A DNA stretch of 64,000 bases, from contig JAJBTU010000002.1 in NCBI GenBank assembly GCA_020860715.1, forward strand, positions 59,389 through 123,388, given 5' to 3'. The translations under genes and the position numbers were made by a program. Shown here in pieces: positions 52,910-62,838 of this stretch (positions within the stretch are counted from its first letter, which is position 1; every line of letters begins with the position of its first letter). This stretch comes from Clostridiales bacterium (lineage in GTDB: Bacteria; Bacillota; Clostridia; Lachnospirales; Lachnospiraceae). Below the pieces are notes generated by a model that had not been told where the DNA came from, did not search any database, and saw only the letters and a list, made by a program, of their open reading frames with translations.

Positions 52910-52958
52910 CTGTAAAGGCATTGAACCGTTACCATTGGGAAGCCTGAAAGGAAAACGT

Positions 52959-55900
52959 ATGAGCAAGCCATTTTCAGAGGTCTTCCCCTCACTGGAGGCG
53001 GAGGGAACCCTGGCCGGACTTTTGGAATATGTGACCGTAGACCGCGTGACGATGAACCATCGCCGCGATCTTCTGCATGTCTACATAGACAGTGACCGCC
53101 TGATTTTTAAAAAGAATATTCTGACACTGGAAAAAAAGATCAAAGACCAGCTTTTTCCGCAGTCCGCTCTTACTGTAAAGCTGATCGAGCGGTTTCATCT
53201 GTCGGATCAGTACACGCCCCAAAAACTTATGCCGCTTTATGAGGACAGCATTCTGCTGGAATTAAAGAACTACAATGCCCTGCTTGCCAGTCTGTTTCAT
53301 CAGGCAAAAAAGGAATTCACGGATGCCTGGACCCTGCGTCTGCTGATTCCGGACTCGGTGGTGGCTGACGGAAAGGAAGAAGAACTGCTTTCCATTCTGG
53401 AGAAAATCTTCTGTGAACGATGCGGTCTGGACTTTCATGTGAGCGCCGAGCGTGTTGCCCCTGTCAAAAGCCGAAAAAATGCGCAGTCGCAGCTTGAACT
53501 GGAGCAGGAAGTGGAGATGATTTCCCGAAACTACCGGAAAACAGATCAGGGCGAAGAGGGTGCATTACCGGCAGACTCCGGCCAGACGGACGATTCCCGC
53601 GCTGCAGCGGCACCGGATGCGGCTTTGGGCGAAAAATCGAAACGTTCAAAGGGCGGCGGCGCGGCAGGCAAAAACACCTCCGACAGCGTTCGCCGTTCGG
53701 AAGCGTCTGCCAGCCGCGGAGCGATTTCAAAATGGCAGACGCGATCTGCCGCTTCCATCAATCCGGATGTTCTGTACGGCAGAGACTTTGAGGGAGAACC
53801 AATGCCGATTGAAACCATCACCGGCGAGGTCGGGAGCGTGATCCTGCGCGGACAGGTGCTCACAGTGGAGCAGCGGGAACTTCGAATCGAAAAAACGCTT
53901 TTTATTTTTACAATCACTGATTTTACGGATACGATTGCCGTGAAAATGTTTCTGCGTAAAGAACAGGCGGAGGAAGTGGCTTCAGCAATCAGGGCAGGAG
54001 CGTTTATCAGCTTAAGCGGTGTGACGACGATCGACCGTTTTGACAGCCAGCTGACGATCGGCAATATTCAGGGGATCAAAAGGATCGCTGATTTCCGCAA
54101 AAAACGTGAAGATATGGCGGTGGGAAAGCGTGTCGAGCTGCACTGCCATACGAAGATGAGTGATATGGACGGCGTGTCTGATGTGAAGGATATTATCGCC
54201 AGAGCCGTCAGCTGGGGACATAAGGCCATCGCGATCACGGATCATGGGGATGTGCAGGCTTTTCCGGATGCGAATCACGCGGTGCCGAAAGGCAGCGATT
54301 TCAAGATCATCTATGGCATGGAAGGCTATCTGGTAGATGATTTAAAAGAGATCGCTGTCAATGAAAAAGGACAGGATCTGGACGTGGATTTTGTTGTTTT
54401 TGACCTGGAGACGACCGGTTTTTCCCCGCAGAACAACCGCATCATCGAGATCGGCGCGGTCAAGGTGCAGGGCGGCCGGATCACCGATAAATACAGTACC
54501 TTTGTGAATCCGGAAGTGCCGATCCCGTTCCGCATTGAAGAATTGACAAGCATCAATGACAATATGGTCATGGGATCACCGACGATCGAGACGATTCTGC
54601 CGGAGTTCATGGAATTCTGTGAGGGCTGCGTGATGGTGGCGCACAACGCCTCGTTTGATATGAGTTTTATTGAGGAGAACTGCCGCAGGCTTTCTATACC
54701 GTGTGACAAGACCGCTGTAGATACCGTGGCCATCGCGCGCGTGCTGCTTCCGGCGCTGAACCGCTTCAAGCTGGATACGGTGGCAAAAGCCGTCGGTGTT
54801 CCGCTGGGACACCATCATCGCGCTGTGGACGATGCGGGCTGTACTGCGGAGATCTTTGAAAAGTTCCTGGACATGCTGAAAAAGCGCGGAATCACTACGC
54901 TGGAGGGGCTGAATCAGCTTGGACATTCTTCAACGGATCAGATCAAAAAGCAGCCGACCTATCATGTGATCATCCAGGCGGCAAATGAGGTCGGGCGGAC
55001 GAACCTCTACCGGCTGGTTTCCCGGTCGCATCTCGAATACTACAACCGCAGACCGCGGATTCCCAAGAGCCTGCTGCAGCAATACCGGGAAGGATTGCTG
55101 ATCGGCTCCGCCTGTGAAGCGGGAGAACTGTATCAGGCGCTGCTTCGCGGCGCCGCGGCGCCGGAAATTGCACGGCTGGTTGATTTTTATGACTACCTGG
55201 AAATCCAGCCGCTGGACAACAACATGTTCATGACGCGGGAGGACTATGAGGACCGGAAGACGGTAGAGGATCTGAAAGACATCAACCGCAGGATTGTGGA
55301 GTTGGGCGAACAGTATCACAAACCGGTCGTAGCGACCTGTGATGTTCATTTTCTTGACCCGCAGGATGAGATCTACCGCCGCATCATCATGGCGATGCGC
55401 AAGTTCAAGGATGCGGACCAGCAGGCGCCGCTCTATCTGCGCACAACGGAAGAGATGCTGCAGGAGTTTGCCTATCTCGGCGAGGACAAGGCTTATGAGG
55501 TTGTAGTCACGAACACAAATAAAATCGCGGATATGTGCGAGCGGATCGAGCCGGTTCGCCCGGATAAGTGTCCGCCTGTGATCGAAAATTCCGACCAGAT
55601 CCTGCGGAATCTTTGCTATGAAAAAGCGCATGAGATCTATGGCGAGGAGCTGCCGCCGATCGTATCGGAGCGCCTGGAGCGTGAACTGAATTCTATCATT
55701 TCCAATGGCTTTGCCGTGATGTACATTATTGCGCAGAAGCTGGTGTGGAAGTCCAACGCGGACGGCTATCTGGTCGGTTCGCGTGGGTCGGTCGGCTCGT
55801 CCTTTGTCGCAACAATGGCCGGAATCACGGAGGTCAATCCCTTAAGTCCGCATTACATCTGTCCAAACTGCCATTACAGCGATTTCGATTCGGAGGAGGT

Positions 55901-57467
55901 CAAAAAATATGCCGGCATGGCGGGCTGTGATATGCCGGATAAGATCTGCCCGAACTGCGGCACGAAATTACATAAGGAAGGCTTTGACATTCCGTTTGAG
56001 ACCTTTCTGGGATTTAAGGGGAACAAGGAACCGGATATCGACCTCAACTTTTCCGGTGAATACCAAAGCAAGGCACACAAATATACAGAGGTGATTTTCG
56101 GCGCGGGGCAGACCTATCGTGCCGGAACAATCGGCACGCTGGCGGATAAGACCGCATTCGGCTATGTGAAGAATTATTATGAAGAACGCAATATCCATAA
56201 GAGAAACTGCGAGATTGACCGGCTGGTGCAGGGCTGTGTCGGTGTGCGCCGCACGACCGGACAGCATCCGGGCGGCATTATCGTGCTGCCGATCGGAGAG
56301 GAGATTGATTCGTTTACTCCGGTGCAGCACCCGGCGAACGATATGACGACGGATATCGTGACGACGCATTTTGATTATCACTCGATTGATCACAACCTTT
56401 TGAAACTTGATATTCTTGGACACGATGATCCGACCATGATCCGTATGCTGCAGGACCTGACCGGGCTTGATCCGAAAGAGATCCCGCTTGATGATCCGGG
56501 CGTCATGTCCCTGTTCACAGGCACAGAAGCGCTCGGCATTACGCCGGACGACATCGGAGGCGTACCGCTCGGATCCCTTGGCATACCGGAGTTCGGCACG
56601 GAATTCGCCATGCAGATGCTGATTGAGACAAAACCGACGCATTTTTCTGATCTGGTGCGGATCGCGGGTCTGGCGCACGGCACAGATGTCTGGCTCGGCA
56701 ACGCGCAGACGCTGATCCAGGAAGGGAAGGCGACGATTTCCACCGCCATCTGTACCCGTGACGATATCATGATCTATCTGATCGGCAAAGGACTTGACAG
56801 TGAACTTTCTTTTACGATCATGGAGAGTGTCCGAAAAGGCAAGGGACTGAAACCGGAATGGGAAGAAGAGATGATCGCGCACGGTGTGCCGGACTGGTAC
56901 ATCTGGTCGTGCAAGAAGATCAAATACATGTTCCCGAAAGCGCATGCGGCAGCTTATGTCATGATGGCATGGCGTATCGCTTACTGCAAGATCAATTATC
57001 CGCAGGCCTATTACTCGGCCTATTTCAGCATCCGTGCCTCAGGTTTTGACTATGAACTGATGTGTCTGGGCAAAGAAAAACTGCTTTACCACATGGCGGA
57101 TTTTGAAAAGCGCATGGATACCTTAAGCAAAAAGGAGCAGGATACCTACAAAGACATGAAGAGCGTGCTGGAGATGTATGCGCGCGGCCTCAGCTTTGTC
57201 CCGATTGACATTTACAAGGCGCAGGCGACCCGCTTCCAGATTGTTGGCAACGATCTGATGCCTTCTTTAAACTCCATCTCCGGACTCGGTGAGAAAGCAG
57301 CGGCATCTATTGTGGACGCCTGCAAGGACGGACCATTCCTGTCGCTGGATGACTTCATGACACGCGCGAAGGTCGGAAAGACGATGACGGATCTGCTGGT
57401 TGATCTGAAGATCCTTGACGGGCTGCCGGAGACGAATCAGCTGTCGATTTTTGATCTGGTTTCATAA
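52959..57467 (+). CDS. polC: DNA polymerase III PolC-type, alpha subunit with proofreading exonuclease
   Basis: The main replicative polymerase of low-GC Firmicutes. Domains: N-terminal region (1-175), a Ser/Ala/Lys-rich linker (~185-265), an OB fold, PHP domain (VELHCHTKMSDMDG ~390) split by an inserted 3'-5' exonuclease with VFDLETTGF (Asp482, Glu484) and AHNASFDMSF. The polymerase core has a zinc finger (CPNCHYSDFDSEE...CPNC) and the catalytic Asp pair in EPDIDLNFSGEY (Asp1026, Asp1028). A helix-hairpin-helix region lies near the C-terminus. Length 1502 aa. Start: ATG 52959 after CTGAAAGGAAAACGT, preferred over ATG 52935. PolC marks this as a Firmicute. Confidence 0.98.
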   Translation: MSKPFSEVFPSLEAEGTLAGLLEYVTVDRVTMNHRRDLLHVYIDSDRLIFKKNILTLEKKIKDQLFPQSALTVKLIERFHLSDQYTPQKLMPLYEDSILLELKNYNALLASLFHQAKKEFTDAWTLRLLIPDSVVADGKEEELLSILEKIFCERCGLDFHVSAERVAPVKSRKNAQSQLELEQEVEMISRNYRKTDQGEEGALPADSGQTDDSRAAAAPDAALGEKSKRSKGGGAAGKNTSDSVRRSEASASRGAISKWQTRSAASINPDVLYGRDFEGEPMPIETITGEVGSVILRGQVLTVEQRELRIEKTLFIFTITDFTDTIAVKMFLRKEQAEEVASAIRAGAFISLSGVTTIDRFDSQLTIGNIQGIKRIADFRKKREDMAVGKRVELHCHTKMSDMDGVSDVKDIIARAVSWGHKAIAITDHGDVQAFPDANHAVPKGSDFKIIYGMEGYLVDDLKEIAVNEKGQDLDVDFVVFDLETTGFSPQNNRIIEIGAVKVQGGRITDKYSTFVNPEVPIPFRIEELTSINDNMVMGSPTIETILPEFMEFCEGCVMVAHNASFDMSFIEENCRRLSIPCDKTAVDTVAIARVLLPALNRFKLDTVAKAVGVPLGHHHRAVDDAGCTAEIFEKFLDMLKKRGITTLEGLNQLGHSSTDQIKKQPTYHVIIQAANEVGRTNLYRLVSRSHLEYYNRRPRIPKSLLQQYREGLLIGSACEAGELYQALLRGAAAPEIARLVDFYDYLEIQPLDNNMFMTREDYEDRKTVEDLKDINRRIVELGEQYHKPVVATCDVHFLDPQDEIYRRIIMAMRKFKDADQQAPLYLRTTEEMLQEFAYLGEDKAYEVVVTNTNKIADMCERIEPVRPDKCPPVIENSDQILRNLCYEKAHEIYGEELPPIVSERLERELNSIISNGFAVMYIIAQKLVWKSNADGYLVGSRGSVGSSFVATMAGITEVNPLSPHYICPNCHYSDFDSEEVKKYAGMAGCDMPDKICPNCGTKLHKEGFDIPFETFLGFKGNKEPDIDLNFSGEYQSKAHKYTEVIFGAGQTYRAGTIGTLADKTAFGYVKNYYEERNIHKRNCEIDRLVQGCVGVRRTTGQHPGGIIVLPIGEEIDSFTPVQHPANDMTTDIVTTHFDYHSIDHNLLKLDILGHDDPTMIRMLQDLTGLDPKEIPLDDPGVMSLFTGTEALGITPDDIGGVPLGSLGIPEFGTEFAMQMLIETKPTHFSDLVRIAGLAHGTDVWLGNAQTLIQEGKATISTAICTRDDIMIYLIGKGLDSELSFTIMESVRKGKGLKPEWEEEMIAHGVPDWYIWSCKKIKYMFPKAHAAAYVMMAWRIAYCKINYPQAYYSAYFSIRASGFDYELMCLGKEKLLYHMADFEKRMDTLSKKEQDTYKDMKSVLEMYARGLSFVPIDIYKAQATRFQIVGNDLMPSLNSISGLGEKAAASIVDACKDGPFLSLDDFMTRAKVGKTMTDLLVDLKILDGLPETNQLSIFDLVS

Positions 57468-57487
57468 ATTGTCAGGAGCAGAATGGT

Positions 57488-58030
57488 ATGTTGGAATGTT
57501 TCTACCCGGACGAATACCTGGATTCGGCGTATGGGATTGACTACGCGGAGTTTTACCGGCGGGGGTACCGCGGGATTATTTTTGATATCGATAATACGCT
57601 GGTGCCGCACGGCGCCCCGGCGGATGCAAGAGCCAGATCGCTGTTTTCGTTTCTGAATTCGCTTGGATTTGTGTGCTGCCTGCTCTCAAATAATCAGCGG
57701 GAACGTGTGGATCTGTTTAATAAGGACATCGGAGCGTTTTTTATTGAGGACGCTCATAAGCCTTCCAGAAGAGGATATGAGCGGGCAATGGAATGTATGG
57801 GAACGACCCGTGCGACGACGCTATTTGTCGGCGACCAGATTTTTACAGATATTTATGGCGCCAGACGCGCGGGCCTGTATTCCATACTTACAAAGCCGAT
57901 CCATCCGAAAGAGGAGATCCAGATCGTACTGAAACGGTATCTGGAGAGGATCGTACTGTATTTTTATGGGAGAAAGCAAAGACGGCAGGCTGCTTCAGAT
58001 GCCGTACCCAGGCAGGAAGACAGATCATAA
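57488..58030 (+). CDS. YqeG-family HAD-like phosphatase
   Basis: Small cytoplasmic HAD-superfamily phosphatase, YqeG IIIA subfamily (180 aa). Motif I is FDIDNTLVPHG with nucleophile Asp33 and Asp35, the second motif CCLLSNNQRER, and the last DQIFTDIYGARRAGLY. In other Firmicutes the family sits with YqeH and related ribosome-assembly genes; here it follows polC by 21 bp and may be co-transcribed with it. Some phosphatidylglycerol-phosphate phosphatases belong to the same superfamily, so that role is an alternative. Start: ATG 57488 after TCAGGAGCAG. It converges with pyrC, only 11 bp away, with no obvious shared terminator. Confidence 0.87.
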   Translation: MLECFYPDEYLDSAYGIDYAEFYRRGYRGIIFDIDNTLVPHGAPADARARSLFSFLNSLGFVCCLLSNNQRERVDLFNKDIGAFFIEDAHKPSRRGYERAMECMGTTRATTLFVGDQIFTDIYGARRAGLYSILTKPIHPKEEIQIVLKRYLERIVLYFYGRKQRRQAASDAVPRQEDRS

Positions 58031-58041
58031 CAGCAGTTCAG

Positions 58042-59403
58042 TTACGGAGCCTGCCATACGACAGTTCCGCCGCAGATCGTATAGTGGATTTTTCCATAGA
58101 GTTCCATGCCGGTGAACGGTGTGTTCTCGGATTTTGACTGATAGCCGCCCGCGATGAATGACTCGTCTGGATTGAATATCACGAGGTCAGCCGCGCATCC
58201 CGGACGGATGGCGCCGTAAAGGCGGGTATCATCCTGCGTGGATGCTATGGCGATATTTAAATGTTCTCCTGCGTTTTTGTACGGGACATTCGCTGCATAT
58301 GGGACGGACGCGCTCCCCGGTTGTGCCTGGTCATCAATACGGTACAGTTTTGCCGGATTGACCGTCATTTTTTCCAACAGCTGCATCAGGGTGAGATATC
58401 CGGGATGCACGAGATTGGTAATACCGAGTGCCAGCGAGGTTTCCAGTCCGATGATGCCGCTCGGAGCCGCGAAGAAATCTTCGCGTTTTTTTTCTTCTGT
58501 GCTGTGCGGTGCGTGATCAGTTGCTATCAGATCAATGGTGCCGTCCTGCAATCCGCCAATAATAGCCTGTCGGTCTGCTTCCGTGCGGAGCGGGGGATTC
58601 ATCTTGGCGAAGGTTCCGTATGTGCCGACCGCATCTTCCGTCAGAGAGAAGTGGTGCGGGGCAGCTTCAGCGAACACCGGAGCGTTAAGCTGTTTTGCGG
58701 TGCGAACAAGCGCAACGGATGCAGCAGAGCTGATGTGCTGGATATCAATGACAGCATCTGTATAGTGGGCGAGCATACAGTCGCGGGCAACCAGAAGATC
58801 CTCGGCAATTGCCGGGGCAGTGCGGTTTGTACCGGCTTTCTCAATAAATGCCGGGTCTTCCTCGTGAAAAGAGAGCGGCAGCCCCAGACTCCCTGCCCGA
58901 CGCATGGCAGATTCCACCAGCTTTGCGTCGGTGAGAGGAATTCCATCGTCCGTAAATCCGCAGGCACCGAGAGCGGCAAGCGCTTCAAAATCGGTCAGTT
59001 CCTGTCCCTGAAGATGTTTCGTGACGGCAGCCGTAAAGCGTATCCGAATGGCTTCATTTCCGGCACGCGAGAGCAGATCGGAGAGGGTATCCGGATTGTC
59101 CACAGCCGGTTTTGTGTTGGCCATGCATACGACCGTGGTAAATCCCCCGGCCGCTGCTGCGCGTGCACCGGTGTGCAGATCTTCCTTGTAGGTGTATCCG
59201 GGATCGCGAAAGTGCACATGGACATCGATAAGGCCGGGCGCCACCACGCAGGACGAGGCGTCGATCACTTCTTCTCCATCCTGTGCGTCAGGTGCGAAAC
59301 CGGGGACGGCTATTTCTGCTATCTTTCCGTCTGTGACTCGAAGATCCGCACGATAGCTTTCTTTGCTGCCGGGCGAAAACAGTATACCATTTTTGATGAT
59401 CAT
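58042..59403 (-). CDS. pyrC: Dihydroorotase
   Basis: Catalyses the third step of pyrimidine synthesis, carbamoyl-aspartate to dihydroorotate. Metal motif DVHVHFRDPG (His62, His64), then FTTVVCMANTKPAVDN, LMLAHYTD-type His, IQHISSA, and the final metal Asp in IATDHAPHS. Length 453 aa is typical of class I. Start: ATG 59403 (minus strand) with CAGGAGAATTTC upstream; the longer frame to 59466 crosses the promoter. Promoter at 59438-59466. No other pyrimidine genes are adjacent and no PyrR-type attenuator is visible in the short leader. Confidence 0.96.
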   Translation of the reverse strand: MIIKNGILFSPGSKESYRADLRVTDGKIAEIAVPGFAPDAQDGEEVIDASSCVVAPGLIDVHVHFRDPGYTYKEDLHTGARAAAAGGFTTVVCMANTKPAVDNPDTLSDLLSRAGNEAIRIRFTAAVTKHLQGQELTDFEALAALGACGFTDDGIPLTDAKLVESAMRRAGSLGLPLSFHEEDPAFIEKAGTNRTAPAIAEDLLVARDCMLAHYTDAVIDIQHISSAASVALVRTAKQLNAPVFAEAAPHHFSLTEDAVGTYGTFAKMNPPLRTEADRQAIIGGLQDGTIDLIATDHAPHSTEEKKREDFFAAPSGIIGLETSLALGITNLVHPGYLTLMQLLEKMTVNPAKLYRIDDQAQPGSASVPYAANVPYKNAGEHLNIAIASTQDDTRLYGAIRPGCAADLVIFNPDESFIAGGYQSKSENTPFTGMELYGKIHYTICGGTVVWQAP

Positions 59404-59437
59404 TATGAAATTCTCCTGTGAGGTCTTTTTGCCTATA

Positions 59438-59466
59438 AAAATACCCTTGTCCAGAAAGAAAATCAA
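59438..59466 (-). promoter_or_regulatory. Probable promoter of pyrC
   Basis: Minus strand: TTGATT (59466-59461), 17-bp spacer, TATTTT (59443-59438). Confidence 0.55.
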
Positions 59467-59509
59467 GTGAAATAACTTCTTTTCAAATATTTTTCAATGA
59501 TTTTTTCAC

Positions 59510-59538
59510 TTTACAATCCTCAGGAAATATGCTACTAT
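59510..59538 (+). promoter_or_regulatory. Sigma-A promoter of tRNA-Arg
   Basis: TTTACA at 59510-59515, 17-bp spacer, TACTAT at 59533-59538, about 33 bp upstream of the mature tRNA. Confidence 0.65.
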
Positions 59539-59571
59539 AGCATCTGCGCTGAAAACAATGCAAGCGCGGAT

Positions 59572-59644
59572 GCACCTGTAGCTCAGGGGATAGAGCAATG
59601 GTTTCCGGTACCATGTGCCAGGGGTTCGAATCCCTTCAGGTGCG
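59572..59644 (+). tRNA. tRNA-Arg (anticodon CCG)
   Basis: Full cloverleaf by eye: acceptor GCACCTG/CAGGTGC, D arm GCTC...GAGC, anticodon stem ATGGT/ACCAT with loop TTCCGGT giving anticodon CCG (reads CGG, Arg), T arm AGGGG-TTCGAAT-CCCTT, discriminator G. CCA is not encoded. Single-gene unit with its own promoter and terminator. Confidence 0.93.
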
Positions 59645-59652
59645 CTTATGAT

Positions 59653-59691
59653 AACGCCGGCAGGATGAAATATCCTGCCGGCGTTTTTTTG
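59653..59691 (+). terminator. Terminator after tRNA-Arg
   Basis: AACGCCGGCAGGAT (59653-59666) pairs perfectly with ATCCTGCCGGCGTT (59672-59685), followed by a T7 run. Confidence 0.9.
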
Positions 59692-59757
59692 TCCTGACAT
59701 TGCGGAAGACCGGAATTTATATTGGAAGATTCTGTTCCGGACTCAGGTATTCATTTT

Positions 59758-60660
59758 CTACAGTTCGAGCGCAGCGATGGTAAGCAGTCTGAGATCGCGC
59801 CTGTAACGATAGACACTGTCAGAAAGGATTTCTTCCGGGGAGACATACTTTTGGTTGATCTCAGATACGATGCGCTGCAGCTTTCCGGGCTCGCTGCTGT
59901 TCCATGGCTGGACCGGAAGAAGCAGACATTCATGGATGCTGCTTGGAAGAATATAGAAATCGCTCCCCAGCTTTTCTCCGGCAGAATGCAGGACATCATC
60001 AAAACAGATGCTGACCGCGCCATTGCACAGAGTTTCGTTGGTCAGGATGTACATCGAAGGTTCTTCTTCAGAAGGAGAAAGCGGATCTTCGCCGAAGTTT
60101 TCCATGATCCGGGAAAGGGTTGCGAACTTTGGCGGAAGCAGGGAAAGGGTATTTTCCATTGCCAGAATATGCAGATATTCCTGGTCGATTTCCCATGTCG
60201 AAAGATGACTGTTCTGAACAAGAACACCTGCGTTTCCAAAGGGACTGCTTTCCATAAGGTAATAATAGACAATCGAAAGATCCAGAAATTGCTGATGCGG
60301 GATGTTTTGCAAAACTGCTTTATTTTTTTCATAATTGACCAGACGGCAGACAATGTGGTCTTTGACCTGCTGAAAATCCTCATAGTAGGAGAAATCGAAG
60401 GATTTGGGATTTTTGTGCTTCTGACTGAAGGCAAGGATTTCCTCAGCAATGGCGGCCAGAGGCGTGCCGCCTAAGAATTCCTGATAGAAGCTGTCGAGGT
60501 AGATGGCCGGTGCGACATTTTCACCCGGATAAAGTATGGCCAGGCTGTCTGTGGCCGGATAATTCAGCTTTTGAACGTGTTCGACATGAACCCTCACATG
60601 ATTGTCTGTATGTTCGTTTACTTCTTTCGTAATCTGCTCTAAAAAGATGTTGTAATTCAA
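59758..60660 (-). CDS. DUF5688-like protein of unknown function
   Basis: A ~300-residue soluble protein that resembles DUF5688 proteins, which are common in Lachnospiraceae and without known function. Visible parts: an N-terminal helical segment (FLEQITKEVNEHT), VHVEHVQKLNYPATDSLAILYPGE, PAIYLDSFYQEFLGG, LPPKFATLSRIMENFGEDP, and a C-terminal segment with YRRDLRLLTI. No signal peptide. Start: TTG at 60660 (minus strand), 6 bases after AAAGGCGG, is the best site; the longer frame to 60789 covers the promoter. Its promoter lies at 60755-60783. Confidence 0.78.
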   Translation of the reverse strand: MNYNIFLEQITKEVNEHTDNHVRVHVEHVQKLNYPATDSLAILYPGENVAPAIYLDSFYQEFLGGTPLAAIAEEILAFSQKHKNPKSFDFSYYEDFQQVKDHIVCRLVNYEKNKAVLQNIPHQQFLDLSIVYYYLMESSPFGNAGVLVQNSHLSTWEIDQEYLHILAMENTLSLLPPKFATLSRIMENFGEDPLSPSEEEPSMYILTNETLCNGAVSICFDDVLHSAGEKLGSDFYILPSSIHECLLLPVQPWNSSEPGKLQRIVSEINQKYVSPEEILSDSVYRYRRDLRLLTIAALEL

Positions 60661-60754
60661 AAATACCGCCTTTCTGTTTGTTATAGCCTGCGGCGGGGTG
60701 GGAGACCGCAGACTGTGAACTGAGGAACCGTTGTTTTGCCTGGAAGCGGTACAA

Positions 60755-60783
60755 ATTATAACATGATAAATCACATAAAACAA
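60755..60783 (-). promoter_or_regulatory. Promoter of the DUF5688-like gene
   Basis: Minus strand: TTGTTT (60783-60778), 17-bp spacer, TATAAT (60760-60755), giving a ~90-nt leader to the TTG start. Confidence 0.7.
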
Positions 60784-60840
60784 GTACAAAAAATATTTTG
60801 TTTTAGACTTGATTTTGAATAAATGTAAATACCATTGGGT

Positions 60841-60882
60841 AAAAAAACACCACAGGAAGCCTGAAAAGCTGTCCTGTGGTGT
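60841..60882 (-). terminator. Terminator after efp
   Basis: AACACCACAGGA (60845-60856) pairs with TCCTGTGGTGTT (60871-60882); on the minus strand the stem is followed by T6 (60846-60841). Confidence 0.85.
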
Positions 60883-60927
60883 TGTTTTCGTACAATTATG
60901 ATAGGGCGGTGTTTCTGTCCGGACATA

Positions 60928-61485
60928 TCAGACGCGGGAGAGATATTCCCCTGTACGGGTGTCGATCTTGAGCCTGTCCCCGGTATTGACAAAGAGCGGA
61001 ACATATACGACCGCGCCCGTCTCAACAGTAGCCGGCTTTGAAGCACCGGTAGCGGTATCACCCTTGAGACCCGGCTCCGTCTCCGTCACTTCAAGTTCCA
61101 CGAAGAGCGGAGGCTCCACTGCGAATACATTGCCGTTGTGGGAGCATACCTTTACCATCTCGTTCTCTTTCACAAACTTAAGGGCGTCTCCGATCGCATC
61201 CTGATTCAGACCGATCTGATCGTAGGTTTCTGTATTCATAAAGTAATAAAGATCACCGTCATTGTAGAGATACTGCATCTCTACACGGTCAATCCGTGCT
61301 GTCGGGAATTTCTCGGTGGGGCGGAAAGATTTTTCCACAACACCGCCGTTGATAATATTCTTTAATTTTGTCCTGACGAACGCGGCCCCCTTGCCCGGCT
61401 TTACATGCTGGAATTCAATAATCTGATAAATACCTCCATCCATCTCAATGGTAATGCCATTTCTAAAATCCCCTGCTAAAATCAT
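60928..61485 (-). CDS. efp: Elongation factor P
   Basis: Translation factor that rescues ribosomes stalled at proline runs. The signature [15 protein letters not shown] puts the modifiable residue at Lys32. Three OB/KOW-like domains fit the 185-residue length, with the C-terminal [23 protein letters not shown]. Start: ATG 61485 (minus strand) after AGGAGGAGAC. Promoter at 61570-61598. No lysine-modifying gene is adjacent, so the modification route cannot be told from here. Confidence 0.98.
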   Translation of the reverse strand: MILAGDFRNGITIEMDGGIYQIIEFQHVKPGKGAAFVRTKLKNIINGGVVEKSFRPTEKFPTARIDRVEMQYLYNDGDLYYFMNTETYDQIGLNQDAIGDALKFVKENEMVKVCSHNGNVFAVEPPLFVELEVTETEPGLKGDTATGASKPATVETGAVVYVPLFVNTGDRLKIDTRTGEYLSRV

Positions 61486-61569
61486 GTTGTCGTCTCCTCC
61501 TGAAAAAAATCTGTTTAATTATACAGAAAACAACATCCGCGGTTTTCTATAACTCAAACTATCTGTTTC

Positions 61570-61598
61570 ATTCTACCGTATTCGATTCCTTTTTTCAA
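61570..61598 (-). promoter_or_regulatory. Promoter of efp
   Basis: Minus strand: TTGAAA (61598-61593), 17-bp spacer, TAGAAT (61575-61570). A leader of about 80 nt follows. Confidence 0.75.
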
Positions 61599-61641
61599 CT
61601 GTTTTCTTCTTCAAAATTTATATTTCCTTAAGAAATGGCTG

Positions 61642-61670
61642 TTTACATATCAGTTCAATTATGCTAAACT
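61642..61670 (+). promoter_or_regulatory. Promoter of the SH3b membrane protein gene
   Basis: TTTACA at 61642-61647, 17-bp spacer, TAAACT at 61665-61670. Divergent to the efp promoter. Confidence 0.6.
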
Positions 61671-61727
61671 CATATATAGTTTATGTGGTATTAGGGGATG
61701 ACCACGATCAGGGAGGGGCTTAGAGAT

Positions 61728-62699
61728 ATGTTGGATACAATCAGAGAGTGGATTTCAGATAACCTTCGATATATTTTGCTTGGACTGGCAATTATTTTAC
61801 TTATTATAATTGCCTTTTTTGCGGTTCGGCTGGTGACTCATATTGGTACGGGCAGCAGTTCGAAGAAGACGGTGGAACAGGAAACCGACGCACAGACCGA
61901 GGAAGAGACGGACGCTGTCATCACGGTGGAGACTCTTGTGCAGAATCAGACGGATGTGCTGTCAATCGCCACCTCATACTGGAATGCGATTGGCGATCTG
62001 GACTTTGATACGCTGGAGACGCTTTGCGGAAAGACTTTTGACGAAGACGCACAGGCGGATGTCGAGGCAATGGATATGGCGGTGGAGTCTTACAATGACA
62101 TTATGACGTATTCGAAGTCCGGCGTTACAGACGGTTCGTATGTGGTGTATGTTTATATGGAACTGAAGCTCACTGGTATCGAGACGGAGGCGCCTACACT
62201 TAGACAGATGTATCTGCAGCCGGATTCTGACGGGACGCTGCTGGTCGTTCAGTCGGAGGATTATACGACAGAGATTTCTTCTTATATACAGGAGCGCCAG
62301 ACGGATTCGGATGTGCAGGCTCTGATTCAGGATGTAAGCGACACGCTGGATGAGCGCTGTGAGGCGGATGAGGATCTGAAGACTTATATTGAGTCTCGGA
62401 CCACAACGACGAGTTCTTCCGACTCGGATGAGGATTCGGACACGGATTCGGAGGATGATTCCGCAGATGCCGGTGACAGCTCCGGGACATCGCTGGGAAC
62501 AATGGTGACGACCACCGGCGTAAATGTCCGCAGTGAGGCCTCGGCAGACAGCGAGAAGCTGGGTTCTCTGGTTGCCGGTTCTCAGGTGGAAGTGACAGAG
62601 AACCTTGATGACGGATGGTCGAAGATCACGTATCTGGATGCTTCCGGAAGCTCGGTAGAAGGTTATGTGATGACGCAGTACCTGACTTCAGCAGACTGA
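61728..62699 (+). CDS. Membrane-anchored SH3b-domain protein
   Basis: A 323-residue protein with one N-terminal membrane helix (~15-38; LLGLAIILLIIIAFFAVRLV) and an extracytoplasmic remainder. Residues ~70-205 look like an NTF2-type alpha+beta domain (SYWNAIGDLDFDTLETL). A Ser/Asp/Glu/Thr linker (~225-260) comes next, then a C-terminal SH3b domain (TTTGVNVRSEASADSEKLG... DGWSKITYL... GYVMTQYL). SH3b domains usually bind cell wall. Start: ATG 61728, 10 bases after GGGAGGGG; ATG 61698 has no room for a ribosome site. The exact role is unknown; a wall-associated sensor or scaffold is plausible. Confidence 0.85.
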   Translation: MLDTIREWISDNLRYILLGLAIILLIIIAFFAVRLVTHIGTGSSSKKTVEQETDAQTEEETDAVITVETLVQNQTDVLSIATSYWNAIGDLDFDTLETLCGKTFDEDAQADVEAMDMAVESYNDIMTYSKSGVTDGSYVVYVYMELKLTGIETEAPTLRQMYLQPDSDGTLLVVQSEDYTTEISSYIQERQTDSDVQALIQDVSDTLDERCEADEDLKTYIESRTTTTSSSDSDEDSDTDSEDDSADAGDSSGTSLGTMVTTTGVNVRSEASADSEKLGSLVAGSQVEVTENLDDGWSKITYLDASGSSVEGYVMTQYLTSAD

Positions 62700-62773
62700 T
62701 GGATGGCATGGCCGGCCGGGAAGCGAAGCGACAGGAGCGGCCGTATCAAAACAGAATATGAGGATTGTATGGC

Positions 62774-62807
62774 AAGAGGCAGTGGGGATGCATTCACTGC
62801 CTCTTTT
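62774..62807 (+). terminator. Terminator after the SH3b protein gene
   Basis: AAGAGGCAGTG (62774-62784) pairs with CACTGCCTCTT (62795-62805), followed by TTG. A GC-rich GGCCGGCC...GGAGCGGCC stretch at 62714-62745 precedes it. Confidence 0.75.
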
Positions 62808-62838
62808 GCGTTTATTCGATTTTCCTTTTACCTTTTCC